From Methylobacillus sp. (GTDB taxonomy: Bacteria; Pseudomonadota; Gammaproteobacteria; Burkholderiales; Burkholderiaceae_C), in assembly GCA_018607835.1 (NCBI GenBank), contig JABBAS010000031.1, positions 169,100 to 230,466 on the forward strand: a DNA stretch of 61,367 nucleotides, given 5' to 3'. The translations under genes and the position numbers were made by a program. The notes beneath the pieces are model-generated. The model had not been told where the DNA came from, did no database searches, and was given only the letters and a program-made list of their open reading frames with translations. Of this stretch, positions 8,622 to 17,030 are shown in pieces (within the stretch, counting starts at the first letter, position 1; every line of letters begins with the position of its first letter).

Positions 8622-9575
8622 ATGACAGATGCTGCTGTAACGGCGTGTGTATTTCCTGGCCAAGGTTCGCAGTCGGTGGGGATGATGGCCGCGTGGGGTG
8701 ATGACCCCATCGTGAAAGAGACCATGAATGAGGCATCGGATGCCTTGGGTGAAGACCTAGGCGCGTTGATCGCTAATGGGCCTGCGGAGGCCTTGTCTCT
8801 CACGACCAACACGCAGCCGGTCATGTTGGTGGCGGGCGTCGCTGCTTACCGCGCCTATATGGCGGCCGGCGGCGCGCAGCCGAGTTGGTTGGCGGGCCAC
8901 TCGCTGGGTGAGTACGCCGCCCTGGTCGCAGCCAAAACCCTGACGTTGGCGCAAGCGGTTCCCTTGGTTCGTTTGCGTGCCGAGGCGATGCAAGCGGCCG
9001 TTCCTGTGGGCCAGGGAGCGATGGCTGCCATTTTAGGCATGCCTGTCGACCAAGTGGTGGCACATTGCCGCGCTGTTCAAGATGGTTTTTCGCCCACCTC
9101 TGGCGAGGTCGTTGAGGCCGTCAATTTTAATGACCCGAATCAAACCGTGATCGCAGGCAGCAAGGCGGCGGTCGAGCAGGCGATGGTGCGTATCAAAGAG
9201 GCCGGTGCCAAGCGCGCCTTGCCTTTGCCAGTTTCTGCGCCTTTTCATTCCAGCTTGATGAAGCCGGCTGCTGATCGACTCGCCGAACGTCTTGACGCCA
9301 TGGTGTTTGAGCCACCCACCATCCCCGTGCTGAACAACATCGACGTGGCTGCACCGCAGGACCCGCAAGCGATTAAGGCGGCGCTGGTACGGCAGGCATT
9401 TGGCCCGGTGCGTTGGGTTGAAATCATTCAAAGTTTGTCAGCTAACGGGGTGACAAAAATTATTGAGTGCGGTCCCGGTAAGGTCTTGACGGGTATGGCC
9501 AAGCGCATTGAGCCCAGCTTGGTGGCGGTCCCGGTTTACGACCCCGCATCGCTCACGGACGCTATGGCGGCCTAA
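8622..9575 (+). CDS. fabD: Malonyl-CoA:ACP transacylase (FabD)
   Basis: Transfers malonyl from CoA to ACP. FPGQGSQ is at residues 11-17, the nucleophile Ser94 in GHSLGE and the partner His209 in APFHSS; C-terminal GPGKVLTG is also typical. The ATG at 8622 is supported by AAGGG at 8611-8615. A TTG two codons upstream is less likely. Length is 317 residues, in line with the family. It lies in the plsX-fabH-fabD-fabG operon. Confidence 0.95.
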   Translation: MTDAAVTACVFPGQGSQSVGMMAAWGDDPIVKETMNEASDALGEDLGALIANGPAEALSLTTNTQPVMLVAGVAAYRAYMAAGGAQPSWLAGHSLGEYAALVAAKTLTLAQAVPLVRLRAEAMQAAVPVGQGAMAAILGMPVDQVVAHCRAVQDGFSPTSGEVVEAVNFNDPNQTVIAGSKAAVEQAMVRIKEAGAKRALPLPVSAPFHSSLMKPAADRLAERLDAMVFEPPTIPVLNNIDVAAPQDPQAIKAALVRQAFGPVRWVEIIQSLSANGVTKIIECGPGKVLTGMAKRIEPSLVAVPVYDPASLTDAMAA

Positions 9576-9665
9576 CGGGCGCCACATACACGCTGTTCTG
9601 GATTCTGCGTACACAAATAACCTGCCACACACCATGGTCGGTACCTTCTTTTTTTTGATTGAGTT

Positions 9666-10433
9666 ATGACACAAGCAACCCCCACACCTTCCACTGCGTT
9701 AGTCGGGCAAGTCGCCCTGGTTACGGGCGCCTCGCGCGGCATTGGCGCGGCGATCGCCGCCGAGTTGGCGAGGCAGGGTGCCTTGGTCGTGGGAACGGCG
9801 ACGTCAGAGAGCGGCGCGGCCGCCATCACCAAGGCGCTGAGTGCCTTCCCCGGTTCGATGGGGGTGGCGTTAGATGTCAACGACGCTGCAGGCGTGCTGC
9901 AGCAAATCGACCACATGGTGACGACCCATGGCAAGCTGACGATTTTGGTTAACAACGCGGGGATTACACGCGATACCCTTGCCATGCGTATGAAAGACGA
10001 CGACTGGGACGCCGTGACCAACACCAACCTCAAAGCGGTTTTTTCGGTCAGTCGTGCGGCCATTAAGCCGATGATGAAGCAGCGCTACGGGCGCATCATC
10101 AACATTACATCGGTGGTGGGTGCGATGGGCAACGCAGGCCAGGCCAATTACGCCGCTGCCAAAGCCGGCGTTGCCGGGATGACGCGCGCGTTGGCGCGGG
10201 AGTTGGGCGGACGAAACATTACGGTGAACTGCGTCGCGCCCGGATTCATTGAAACCGACATGACGGCATCGTTACCGGAGGCGCAACAGCAGGCCTTGCT
10301 TGGTCAGATTCCCTTGGGCCATTTGGGCAAGCCCTCTGATATTGCGCACGCCGTCGCCTTCCTAGCCGGTGCAAACGCGGGCTATGTGACGGGTCAGGAA
10401 ATTCATGTGAACGGTGGGATGTTGATGCCCTAG
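9666..10433 (+). CDS. fabG: 3-oxoacyl-ACP reductase (FabG)
   Basis: NADPH-dependent reduction of 3-oxoacyl-ACP. It is a short-chain dehydrogenase with TGASRGIG (about 20-27), NNAGITRD, and catalytic Ser149, Tyr162 and Lys166 (YAAAK). The C-terminal VNGGMLMP is characteristic. A run of eight T (9649-9656) sits ten bases before the ATG and only a weak GAG ribosome site is present. The 90-base gap after fabD shows no clear promoter. Confidence 0.95.
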   Translation: MTQATPTPSTALVGQVALVTGASRGIGAAIAAELARQGALVVGTATSESGAAAITKALSAFPGSMGVALDVNDAAGVLQQIDHMVTTHGKLTILVNNAGITRDTLAMRMKDDDWDAVTNTNLKAVFSVSRAAIKPMMKQRYGRIINITSVVGAMGNAGQANYAAAKAGVAGMTRALARELGGRNITVNCVAPGFIETDMTASLPEAQQQALLGQIPLGHLGKPSDIAHAVAFLAGANAGYVTGQEIHVNGGMLMP

Positions 10434-10551
10434 GCGGCTAAAGTCACCGTATCTGTTTGAAACTGCAACGATTCGTTTTTAAATTCGGTCAATTCCTAGT
10501 GGTTTACCCCTGAGTTGAACCCAATAAAAGTCGTCAGTTATCGAAGCTTGC

Positions 10552-10579
10552 TTGAAAGCTGGGTTTTGGTAGCTAAAAT
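10552..10579 (+). promoter_or_regulatory. Candidate promoter for acpP
   Basis: TTGAAA (10552-10557), a 16-base spacer, then TAAAAT (10574-10579), about 34 bases before the acpP ATG. A separate acpP promoter is common because ACP is needed in large amounts. The rest of the 180-base fabG-acpP gap shows an AGCTT/AAGCT dyad at about 10545-10560 overlapping the -35 region. Confidence 0.5.
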
Positions 10580-10595
10580 GTGAGCCTGTTTGTAA

Positions 10596-10853
<258 letters not shown>

Positions 10854-10859
10854 GGTCGC

Positions 10860-12104
10860 ATGAGTCGTCGTCGTGTCGTTGTTACCGGACTGGGGTGTGT
10901 TAGCCCCGTGGGTAACACCGTTCAAGAATCTTGGGACAACTTGTTGGCAGGCCGTTCGGGTATCGCTCGGATTACGGCCTTTGATGCGGCCACGTTCGCT
11001 TGTCAAATTGCTGGTGAGGTGAAAAATTTCGATTTAGAGCCTTACATCAACGCAAAAGAAGCACGTGCGATGGATCGCTTTATCCACTTGGGTATTGCGG
11101 CCGCGCAGCAAGCGGTCCAGGACGCAGGCTTGCCCAGCAAGGATGAACTGGACGACGATTTGGCCAACCGGATTGGCGTGATTATTGGTTCAGGGATTGG
11201 TGGGTTACCGCTCATTGAGGAAACCCACGGCGAACTGACCAATCGCGGACCACGCCGTATATCTCCGTTCTTTGTGCCAGCCTCGATCATCAACATGATC
11301 TCTGGTCATGTCTCCATGCGTCATGGCTTTAAGGGTCCGAACCTAGCCGTGGTCACAGCGTGTACCACCGGCTTGCACAGCATCGGTGAAGCGGCCCGAA
11401 AAATTGAGTACGGCGACGCTGACATCATCGTGGCGGGCGGCTCGGAGTCAACGGTATCCCCCTTGGGAATCGGTGGTTTCGCAGCCATGCGTGCATTGTC
11501 CACGCGAAACGATGACCCGGCGGCGGCCTCACGCCCTTGGGATAAGGACCGTGATGGCTTTGTATTGGGTGAAGGTGCCGGCGTGATGGTGCTCGAAGAA
11601 TACGAGCACGCAAAAGCCCGCGGAGCCAAAATTTATTGTGAGCTGGCCGGTTACGGCATGAGTGCAGATGCCGGTCATATGACCGCACCCAGCATGGATG
11701 GCCCCCGTCGCGCGATGATGAGCGCGATGAAGAACGCGGGTGTGAATCCCGACCAGGTTCAGTACGCCAACGCGCACGGCACATCAACCCCGCTGGGGGA
11801 TGTGAACGAGACCAACGCGTTCAAGGCGGCCTTTGGCGACCACGCGAATCAGTTGGTGGTGAATTCAACCAAGTCAATGACTGGGCACCTACTCGGTGGT
11901 GCGGGTGGTATCGAGAGTGTGTTCACCGTGATGGCTGTTGCGCATCAAAAGAGCCCTCCGACGATTAATATTGACAACCAAGACCCAGAGTGTGATCTTG
12001 ATTACTGCGCCAATATCGCGCGAGATATGACGATTGACGTGGCCATCAAAAACAATTTTGGTTTTGGCGGCACCAACGGATCACTGGTCTTTAAGCGCCT
12101 CTGA
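10860..12104 (+). CDS. fabF: 3-oxoacyl-ACP synthase II (FabF)
   Basis: Elongating condensing enzyme using malonyl-ACP. The Cys-His-His triad is seen as Cys168 (TACTTGLHS), His306 (NAHGTSTPLGD) and His343 (TGHLLGGAGG). C-terminal NNFGFGGTNGSLVF is typical. Length is 414 residues. It follows acpP by six bases and should share its mRNA. Confidence 0.97.
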   Translation: MSRRRVVVTGLGCVSPVGNTVQESWDNLLAGRSGIARITAFDAATFACQIAGEVKNFDLEPYINAKEARAMDRFIHLGIAAAQQAVQDAGLPSKDELDDDLANRIGVIIGSGIGGLPLIEETHGELTNRGPRRISPFFVPASIINMISGHVSMRHGFKGPNLAVVTACTTGLHSIGEAARKIEYGDADIIVAGGSESTVSPLGIGGFAAMRALSTRNDDPAAASRPWDKDRDGFVLGEGAGVMVLEEYEHAKARGAKIYCELAGYGMSADAGHMTAPSMDGPRRAMMSAMKNAGVNPDQVQYANAHGTSTPLGDVNETNAFKAAFGDHANQLVVNSTKSMTGHLLGGAGGIESVFTVMAVAHQKSPPTINIDNQDPECDLDYCANIARDMTIDVAIKNNFGFGGTNGSLVFKRL

Positions 12105-12131
12105 GCGCGACTGAGTCAGGCACCTGACACC

Positions 12132-12665
12132 ATGGCGATGGTGTCTACTCACGGCGCTCCACAGGTAACTTACCCAGCGGGGCGTTGGCGCTTCTACCCC
12201 TATCTGTTAGCGCTGGTTTGGCTGCTGCAGCTGGGCGTGGGCATCGCAGCCTATGCGGTGGGCGACCGAACGTCCTGGCCGCTGCTATGGACCATGCTTG
12301 CCCTAGGTTGGTTGGGCGTTGGCTTGTACGTGGGATGCTCACTGCCCTTGTTTAGTACGGGTGCCCTCACATGGGCGGGGGAGCCCACAAAAGATGACTC
12401 TCATACGATGCGGCTCGGTTGGCACTGGTATCCAGCGGCGAATACGACGCTAGCCCACCCAATGCCGTGCCAAACCGATGGTGATTCTGTGCAGGTGAGC
12501 TGCATTTGGCGAATGAACACCCATATGTTGCTAGCCATTGACGTGCCGTCCACGACGTCAGCCGCGCCGCGCCGCTGGTTGTGGCTATCGGCAGCCGACC
12601 AGCCTGCGAGTTGGCGTGCATTGTGCCGTGCCGTGACGGGGCATGCCCGCGTAACGATTGCCTAA
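12132..12665 (+). CDS. YgfX/CptA-like two-helix inner-membrane protein
   Basis: A 177-residue protein with two hydrophobic helices (about 23-44 and 49-75) and a soluble C-terminal part. The pattern resembles E. coli YgfX: an aromatic/basic stretch before two membrane helices and a C-terminal RWLWLSAADQPASWRALCRAV matching the YgfX motif of Leu-Trp-Leu, Asp/Ala and Trp-Arg-x-Leu. In gammaproteobacteria ygfX is beside sdhE; here sdhE is 26 kb away and this gene sits between fabF and rpoE. I consider the family likely but not proven. Possible starts are ATG 12132 or 12138. The gap to rpoE is under 20 bases. Confidence 0.5.
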   Translation: MAMVSTHGAPQVTYPAGRWRFYPYLLALVWLLQLGVGIAAYAVGDRTSWPLLWTMLALGWLGVGLYVGCSLPLFSTGALTWAGEPTKDDSHTMRLGWHWYPAANTTLAHPMPCQTDGDSVQVSCIWRMNTHMLLAIDVPSTTSAAPRRWLWLSAADQPASWRALCRAVTGHARVTIA

Positions 12666-12682
12666 GGACACATAATGTCGTG

Positions 12683-13354
12683 ATGGCCGATTCCCAACCA
12701 CCTGCGCATTTAACCCCTACGGGGCCGCGCGCTGAAGACCCTGACCAGGCCTTGGTGGCACGTGCCGTGGCCGGTGAAATGCGTGCCTTTGAGTTGCTAG
12801 TACGCAAGTACCAACCGCGGGTTCAACGGTTAATTGGGCGGTGGGTGCGTGACAGCGCACGCTGTGAGGATGTGGCCCAAGATGTGTTCATGAGTGTTTA
12901 CCGCGCACTGCCTAACTTTCGTGGGGACGCGCAGTTTTATACCTGGTTGTACCGTATCGCTGCGAATGCGGCAAAAAAATCAGCGATGCGCACGGCGAGA
13001 GAACCCGTTCGGTACCTGTCCGATTTGACACCGGCTGGGGGTGAAGCGGGAGGCTCAGAAGAAATTTGGGAACCAACTGGGGTGGAGCGAGATCTATCCC
13101 AAGATAGCGGCCCGGAAGCGGAGTACGCCTCACGTGAAATTGCGGCAGCCGTAAACGCAGCGGTTGATGCCTTGCCCACCGACTTAGCGGAGGCCATCAC
13201 GCTGAGAGAAATTGAAGGAATGAGTTATGAGGACATTGCGCTGGCTATGGATTGCCCGATCGGAACGGTTCGATCGCGCATATTTAGAGCACGAGAGGCT
13301 ATTTCCAACCGTATTAAACCCATGCTTAATCGCCAAGGAGGCAAGCGATGGTGA
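12683..13354 (+). CDS. rpoE: Sigma factor RpoE (sigma-E/AlgU type)
   Basis: ECF sigma factor for envelope stress. Region 2 lies at about 35-100 (DVAQDVFMSVYRALPNFRG, then TWLYRIAANAAKK) and region 4 at about 165-215 (REIEGMSYEDIALAMDCP, then GTVRSRIFRARE). The linker is longer than in E. coli. Start is ATG 12683 (GTG 12680 also possible); longer frames upstream run into the previous gene. Its stop overlaps the rseA start by seven bases, so factor and anti-factor are coupled. In the family it is held at the membrane by RseA and released by regulated proteolysis. Confidence 0.95.
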   Translation: MADSQPPAHLTPTGPRAEDPDQALVARAVAGEMRAFELLVRKYQPRVQRLIGRWVRDSARCEDVAQDVFMSVYRALPNFRGDAQFYTWLYRIAANAAKKSAMRTAREPVRYLSDLTPAGGEAGGSEEIWEPTGVERDLSQDSGPEAEYASREIAAAVNAAVDALPTDLAEAITLREIEGMSYEDIALAMDCPIGTVRSRIFRAREAISNRIKPMLNRQGGKRW

Positions 13355-14049
13355 CGCCTAACAGCCCCAATCCCCAACCAGAAGAGCTTATTTCAGCTTG
13401 GTTAGACGATGCGGCGCCTACCGACGGATCGTCTACTGACTGGACCGACCGTGTCTTGTCGCAAGCCGACGCGGCGGACGTGTGCGCCGACTACCTCCGC
13501 ATTGGGGCATTGCTGAATCCGCAGCGTGTCGCTGCTGCGCCCGCGCGTGAGGACAGCGATGCCTTTTGGCAGCGCTTGGAAGGGCGTTTGCGCGATGATG
13601 TCGTGCACCCCCATAGGCACGTTGCATCGTCGCAGCACCCATCCCCGACCATCGATCCGCATGCCTCGGCGTCAAATGCGGCGGTCTTTCGGTGGTCAGC
13701 CTTTGGGAGCTTGGCAGCCGTTGTAGTCGTTGCAGGCTTGTGGGGGACGGGCATGGTAGGTGACACGCTAGCGCCTGCACAATTGGCGCTGCAAGCGCCA
13801 CCGGCACCCCCCTCAACACAGACGACCTTGGTCGCAAGCGCACCGTCGGTCGTCGACGGGGTTGACACGTTCCGTGTCTCTGCGACATCTAGCGCGCAAG
13901 GCGTCATGCCCACGGTTGAATCCACATTGTTACGTGATCCCGCGTTGGACGCCTTGCTCGCCGCGCACCGTCAGCGTGGGAGCGCTTCGGCCTTTCAAGG
14001 GCCTGTGGGTTTTGTTCGTAACGTCGCCTGGCAGGCAGGTACGCCCTGA
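13348..14049 (+). CDS. rseA: Anti-sigma-E factor RseA/MucA
   Basis: Membrane anti-sigma factor. The N-terminal cytoplasmic domain (about 9-75) has the family start PEELISAWLDD. A single membrane helix lies near residues 114-138 (FGSLAAVVVVAGLWG), followed by a periplasmic tail of about 95 residues rich in Pro, Ala and Thr. Sequence similarity to well-known RseA is low outside the N-terminal motif, but order (rpoE-rseA-rseB-degP) and topology agree. Starts inside rpoE and its stop shares a base with the rseB ATG (TGATG). Confidence 0.88.
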   Translation: MVTPNSPNPQPEELISAWLDDAAPTDGSSTDWTDRVLSQADAADVCADYLRIGALLNPQRVAAAPAREDSDAFWQRLEGRLRDDVVHPHRHVASSQHPSPTIDPHASASNAAVFRWSAFGSLAAVVVVAGLWGTGMVGDTLAPAQLALQAPPAPPSTQTTLVASAPSVVDGVDTFRVSATSSAQGVMPTVESTLLRDPALDALLAAHRQRGSASAFQGPVGFVRNVAWQAGTP

Positions 14050-15047
14050 TGCGCAGGTATTTGGCGCTTGTTTGCTATGCCTTGCTGGCACTGTCTATTG
14101 GGACGAGTGGGGCGTTGGCGCAAGGACATTCCAACCTAGGTGTACGGGACTGGTTGATGGATATCAATCGTTCCAGCCAGTCACATGTGTTCGTTGGGAC
14201 GATGGTGATACGTTCGGCGCGTGAGACAGCCTCTGCCAAGATCTGGCACTTTGGGACGGGAACCGATCAATTTGAGCGCGTTGATTTATTGACCGGTGTG
14301 GCACAAACCACGTTTCGGCGGAATAACGAGGTCTTGATTTTTGATCATGGACAAAAGAAAGTGTTTATCGAGACCCGCAACGACTTGGGTCTCTTCCCCG
14401 CCGTTTTAACCCAGCCAGGTAACACGGTGGATCAGCACTACGTCATGCAATCGCTAGGTCACCAGCGTATTGCGGGTCAGTTGGCTTCGGGCACAGCGCT
14501 CTTGGCCACGGATACTTGGCGGCATTCATTTCGCATTTGGCGTTCACAGGCAGATGGCGTGGTCCTCAAGTGGCAGACATTGGCAACGCCTACAGGCCCT
14601 GTTTTGGAGGAGGTCGCTTACAGTGAGATCTCAGTAGGAAAAGCAAGTGGCTTGAGCGCGGACGCTATGCGGCAGTGGCTGCAAATACCGCCTGACTATC
14701 AAGTTATTCGGCAAGTGAGCGAGGCGGTCAACATGGCTGGCTTGGGGTGGACGGCACCCACAGGCGTACCCGGCTTTCTACCGACCAGCGTGGTGCGGGC
14801 CTCCGGCCCTTCTGTGTATGCGCCTGAGCGCCAAGTGCCGATGGTGCACTGGGTATTTTCTGACGGTCTAAGCTCCGTGTCGTTTTTTATTGAGGCGACC
14901 ACGGCGGGCAATGTCCAACCGGCATCGGTCAGCTTGGGCGCGACGAACTGCGTGCGACGCCGCGTGGGTGCTTATTGGGTGACAGCGGTCGGGGAAGTAC
15001 CGTTAACGACCATGCACGCGTTGATTGACGGGATCCGCTGGAAATAA
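14049..15047 (+). CDS. rseB: Sigma-E regulatory protein RseB/MucB
   Basis: Periplasmic lipid-sensing partner of RseA that protects it from proteolysis. A signal peptide (residues 1-24, ending GALA) precedes a LolA-like half-barrel domain (about 30-200) with VFVGTMVIRS, and a smaller C-terminal domain (about 220-330). The motif HWVFSDGLSSVSFFIE is typical of the MucB/RseB C-terminal domain. Length is 332 residues, normal. It is coupled to rseA by a one-base overlap. Confidence 0.92.
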   Translation: MRRYLALVCYALLALSIGTSGALAQGHSNLGVRDWLMDINRSSQSHVFVGTMVIRSARETASAKIWHFGTGTDQFERVDLLTGVAQTTFRRNNEVLIFDHGQKKVFIETRNDLGLFPAVLTQPGNTVDQHYVMQSLGHQRIAGQLASGTALLATDTWRHSFRIWRSQADGVVLKWQTLATPTGPVLEEVAYSEISVGKASGLSADAMRQWLQIPPDYQVIRQVSEAVNMAGLGWTAPTGVPGFLPTSVVRASGPSVYAPERQVPMVHWVFSDGLSSVSFFIEATTAGNVQPASVSLGATNCVRRRVGAYWVTAVGEVPLTTMHALIDGIRWK

Positions 15048-15060
15048 AAGTGGAGTCAGC

Positions 15061-15118
15061 GGAACTAAGTTGTTTAAAAAACCCCATACACGTAAGATAT
15101 ATTTGCCCACGCCGTGGG
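15061..15118 (+). promoter_or_regulatory. Possible degP promoter and 13-base palindrome
   Basis: The 90 bases between rseB and degP hold GGAACT (15061-15066), which resembles a sigma-E -35 element, but no convincing sigma-E -10 at the right distance. A weak sigma-70 pair TTGTTT (15070-15075) / TAAGAT (15093-15098) has a 17-base spacer. The perfect dyad CCCACG-C-CGTGGG (15106-15118) lies just before the ribosome site AAAGGA (15122-15127) and could fold in the leader. Confidence 0.3.
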
Positions 15119-15137
15119 TTGAAAGGATAGACATCAG

Positions 15138-16757
15138 ATGTCACTAATCAATAATTCTCAGGTGCCAAGCTCTCGTGCACTTGGTCTTAAGCGCTTACTC
15201 GGCCAACGCCGTACGATCGCGGTCATGGGGTGTGTGCTCGGTGCCGCTGTTGGTGTGGCTGCAATGCAGCTAGGAACGGCCCAGCTGCCGTCATCGGATG
15301 CAGTCACGGCGACTACACGCGCCGCGCAGTTGGATCGCCGTTTGCTGCACACCGTTGCGGCCAACGCATCTCCTGATGCGGTCCAGCGCCCGCTGCTGGT
15401 AGCGGGGTTACCAGACTTCACCTCCTTGGTTGATCAAGTGGGTCCCTCCGTGGTGAATATTCGCACCACGGAAAAAGTGCGGTCGTCTGCCGGTGGTTCA
15501 AGCCAGCAAAATGAGCAAATGCTTGAGTTCTTTAAACGCTTCGGCATCCCCGTTCCCCCGGGGTTTGGTGGTCAGCCTGATTCTGGCGATCAACCATTGG
15601 ATGGAGAAGGTGCACAACGCCCGCGTGGCATTGGATCTGGCTTTGTTCTCAGTGCTGATGGATACATCATGACCAACGCGCACGTGGTGGAGGGCGCGGA
15701 CTCACTCATGGTCACGTTCCCAGATCAAAAAGAATATCCTGCGACGGTTATTGGGTCTGATAAACGCACCGATGTTGCGGTGGTGAAAATTGACGCAACA
15801 GGCTTGAAGCCGGTTCTGCTGGGCGACAGCGACCGTTTGCGCGTGGGTGAGTGGGTGATGGCGATTGGGTCGCCCTATGGCCTAGAAAATACCGTAACAG
15901 CCGGCATTGTGAGCGCGAAAGCCCGCGAGACAGGCGACTATTTACCGTTCATTCAGACCGATGTGGCGATTAATCCCGGCAACTCCGGCGGACCCTTGAT
16001 CAATATGCGCGGCGAGGTGGTGGGTATCAATAGCCAGATTTACTCTCGTTCGGGTGGGTTTCAAGGTATTTCCTTTGCGATCCCCATTGATGAGGCCGTG
16101 CGTGTGGCGACGCAATTGCGCAGTCAAGGCTTTGTGAGCCGTGGTCGTATTGGTGTGAGCATCGCGGATGTGGATGAGGACACCGCCCAAGCATTGGGTT
16201 TGGGCAAGCCGCGTGGCGCACTGGTGCGCGGCGTTGAAGCCGACTCACCTGCGTCAAAGGCCGGTGTTGAACCTGGCGATGTCGTGGTCGAATTTGATGG
16301 CAAGGCGGTAGAAAAATCACGCGACCTACCGCGCATCGTTGGTAACACCAAGCCCAACCAACGCGTGCGCATGACGGTGGTTCGTCGTGGTGCAGAGAAG
16401 TCCTTATCTATTAAGGTTGGCGAGTTCGAGCGCGAAGAGGTGGCTGAGGCGAAGACAGAGGAGCCGACGCCCCAATCGACAGGCGCGATCAAAGAGGCGG
16501 GTCTGACGGTCACCAACTTGAGTTCAAAGGATAAGCAGAGCCTGCGTTTAACCGGTGGGGTACGCATTACGGAAGTGACGGGTGCAGCCGCGCGGGCGGG
16601 TCTGCAGGCGGGAGACATCATTCTGACGCTTGACAACAAAAGCATAGAGGATATGGGCGCGCTAGAAACGCTGCTGGCGGCGACCGACAAAAAGAAGGCG
16701 ATGAGCGTGCTGTTTCGCCGTGGCCAATGGGCGCAATACACCCTGCTGCGACGCTAA
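15138..16757 (+). CDS. degP: Periplasmic serine endoprotease DegP/MucD (HtrA family)
   Basis: HtrA-type protease and chaperone that degrades misfolded envelope proteins. A long N-terminal export segment has its hydrophobic core at about residues 30-45 (AVMGCVLGAAVGVAAM). The trypsin-like domain has His182 (NAHVVEG), Asp212 (RTDVAVV) and Ser283 (GNSGGPL). Two PDZ domains follow at about 305-395 and 450-535. At 539 residues it is a little longer than usual, because of the N terminus. It is the last gene of the sigma-E operon; a strong terminator begins 16 bases after the stop. Confidence 0.95.
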   Translation: MSLINNSQVPSSRALGLKRLLGQRRTIAVMGCVLGAAVGVAAMQLGTAQLPSSDAVTATTRAAQLDRRLLHTVAANASPDAVQRPLLVAGLPDFTSLVDQVGPSVVNIRTTEKVRSSAGGSSQQNEQMLEFFKRFGIPVPPGFGGQPDSGDQPLDGEGAQRPRGIGSGFVLSADGYIMTNAHVVEGADSLMVTFPDQKEYPATVIGSDKRTDVAVVKIDATGLKPVLLGDSDRLRVGEWVMAIGSPYGLENTVTAGIVSAKARETGDYLPFIQTDVAINPGNSGGPLINMRGEVVGINSQIYSRSGGFQGISFAIPIDEAVRVATQLRSQGFVSRGRIGVSIADVDEDTAQALGLGKPRGALVRGVEADSPASKAGVEPGDVVVEFDGKAVEKSRDLPRIVGNTKPNQRVRMTVVRRGAEKSLSIKVGEFEREEVAEAKTEEPTPQSTGAIKEAGLTVTNLSSKDKQSLRLTGGVRITEVTGAAARAGLQAGDIILTLDNKSIEDMGALETLLAATDKKKAMSVLFRRGQWAQYTLLRR

Positions 16758-16773
16758 GGTGCGCCACGCTTGG

Positions 16774-16808
16774 ATAGTCGCCTAAATTGATTTATGGCGA
16801 CTATTTTT
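16774..16808 (+). terminator. Intrinsic terminator of the rpoE-degP operon
   Basis: Perfect nine-base stem ATAGTCGCC (16774-16782) / GGCGACTAT (16796-16804); the 13-base loop can itself pair (TAAAT/ATTTA). It runs straight into TTTTT. Located just after degP. Confidence 0.9.
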
Positions 16809-16919
16809 GCGATAGGAATGGGACATCTGCAACAGACTGCAAAATATTTTTGTTCTCCGTTTCAGTTTTAAAATGGTTCGAATAGGACGGCCATCGCCGA
16901 AATTCCCCTCGTTTAAATG

Positions 16920-16940
16920 TCATAATAAATCACATTATGA
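16920..16940. repeat. Perfect AT-rich inverted repeat TCATAAT-N7-ATTATGA
   Basis: Seven-base arms at 16920-16926 and 16934-16940 with a seven-base spacer, in the gene-free degP-lepA interval. The CATAAT in the left arm could also be read as a -10 element, but no good -35 precedes it. The shape suits a dimeric DNA-binding protein; no binder is known to me. Confidence 0.4.
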
Positions 16941-16980
16941 AAGTGTGTGGTTCCACTGCGACGGCTCTGCCAAGTCATAC

Positions 16981-17019
16981 ACACCTTATCCCTGATTACT
17001 GTGGATAAGTTGTGCATAA
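16981..17019. other. Two adjacent DnaA-box-like 9-mers inside an inverted repeat
   Basis: TGTGGATAA (17000-17008) and TGTGCATAA (17011-17019) are both exact complements of TTATNCACA, the DnaA-box consensus. They are in the same orientation, 11 bases apart. ACACCTTATCC (16981-16991) and GGATAAGTTGT (17003-17013) form an 11-base inverted repeat with one mismatch. A third partial match, TTATCCAGC, is at 17079-17087. The matches are seen; whether DnaA binds here, for initiation, titration or transcription control, is not shown. Confidence 0.45.
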
Positions 17020-17030
17020 AATGTGATTAA

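Noticed and set aside
12132-13354. Toxin-antitoxin reading of the YgfX-like gene with its neighbour
   Set aside because: CptA/CptB was once described as a toxin pair, but the neighbour here is rpoE, and the SdhE homologue lies with sdh genes where its assembly role is clear.
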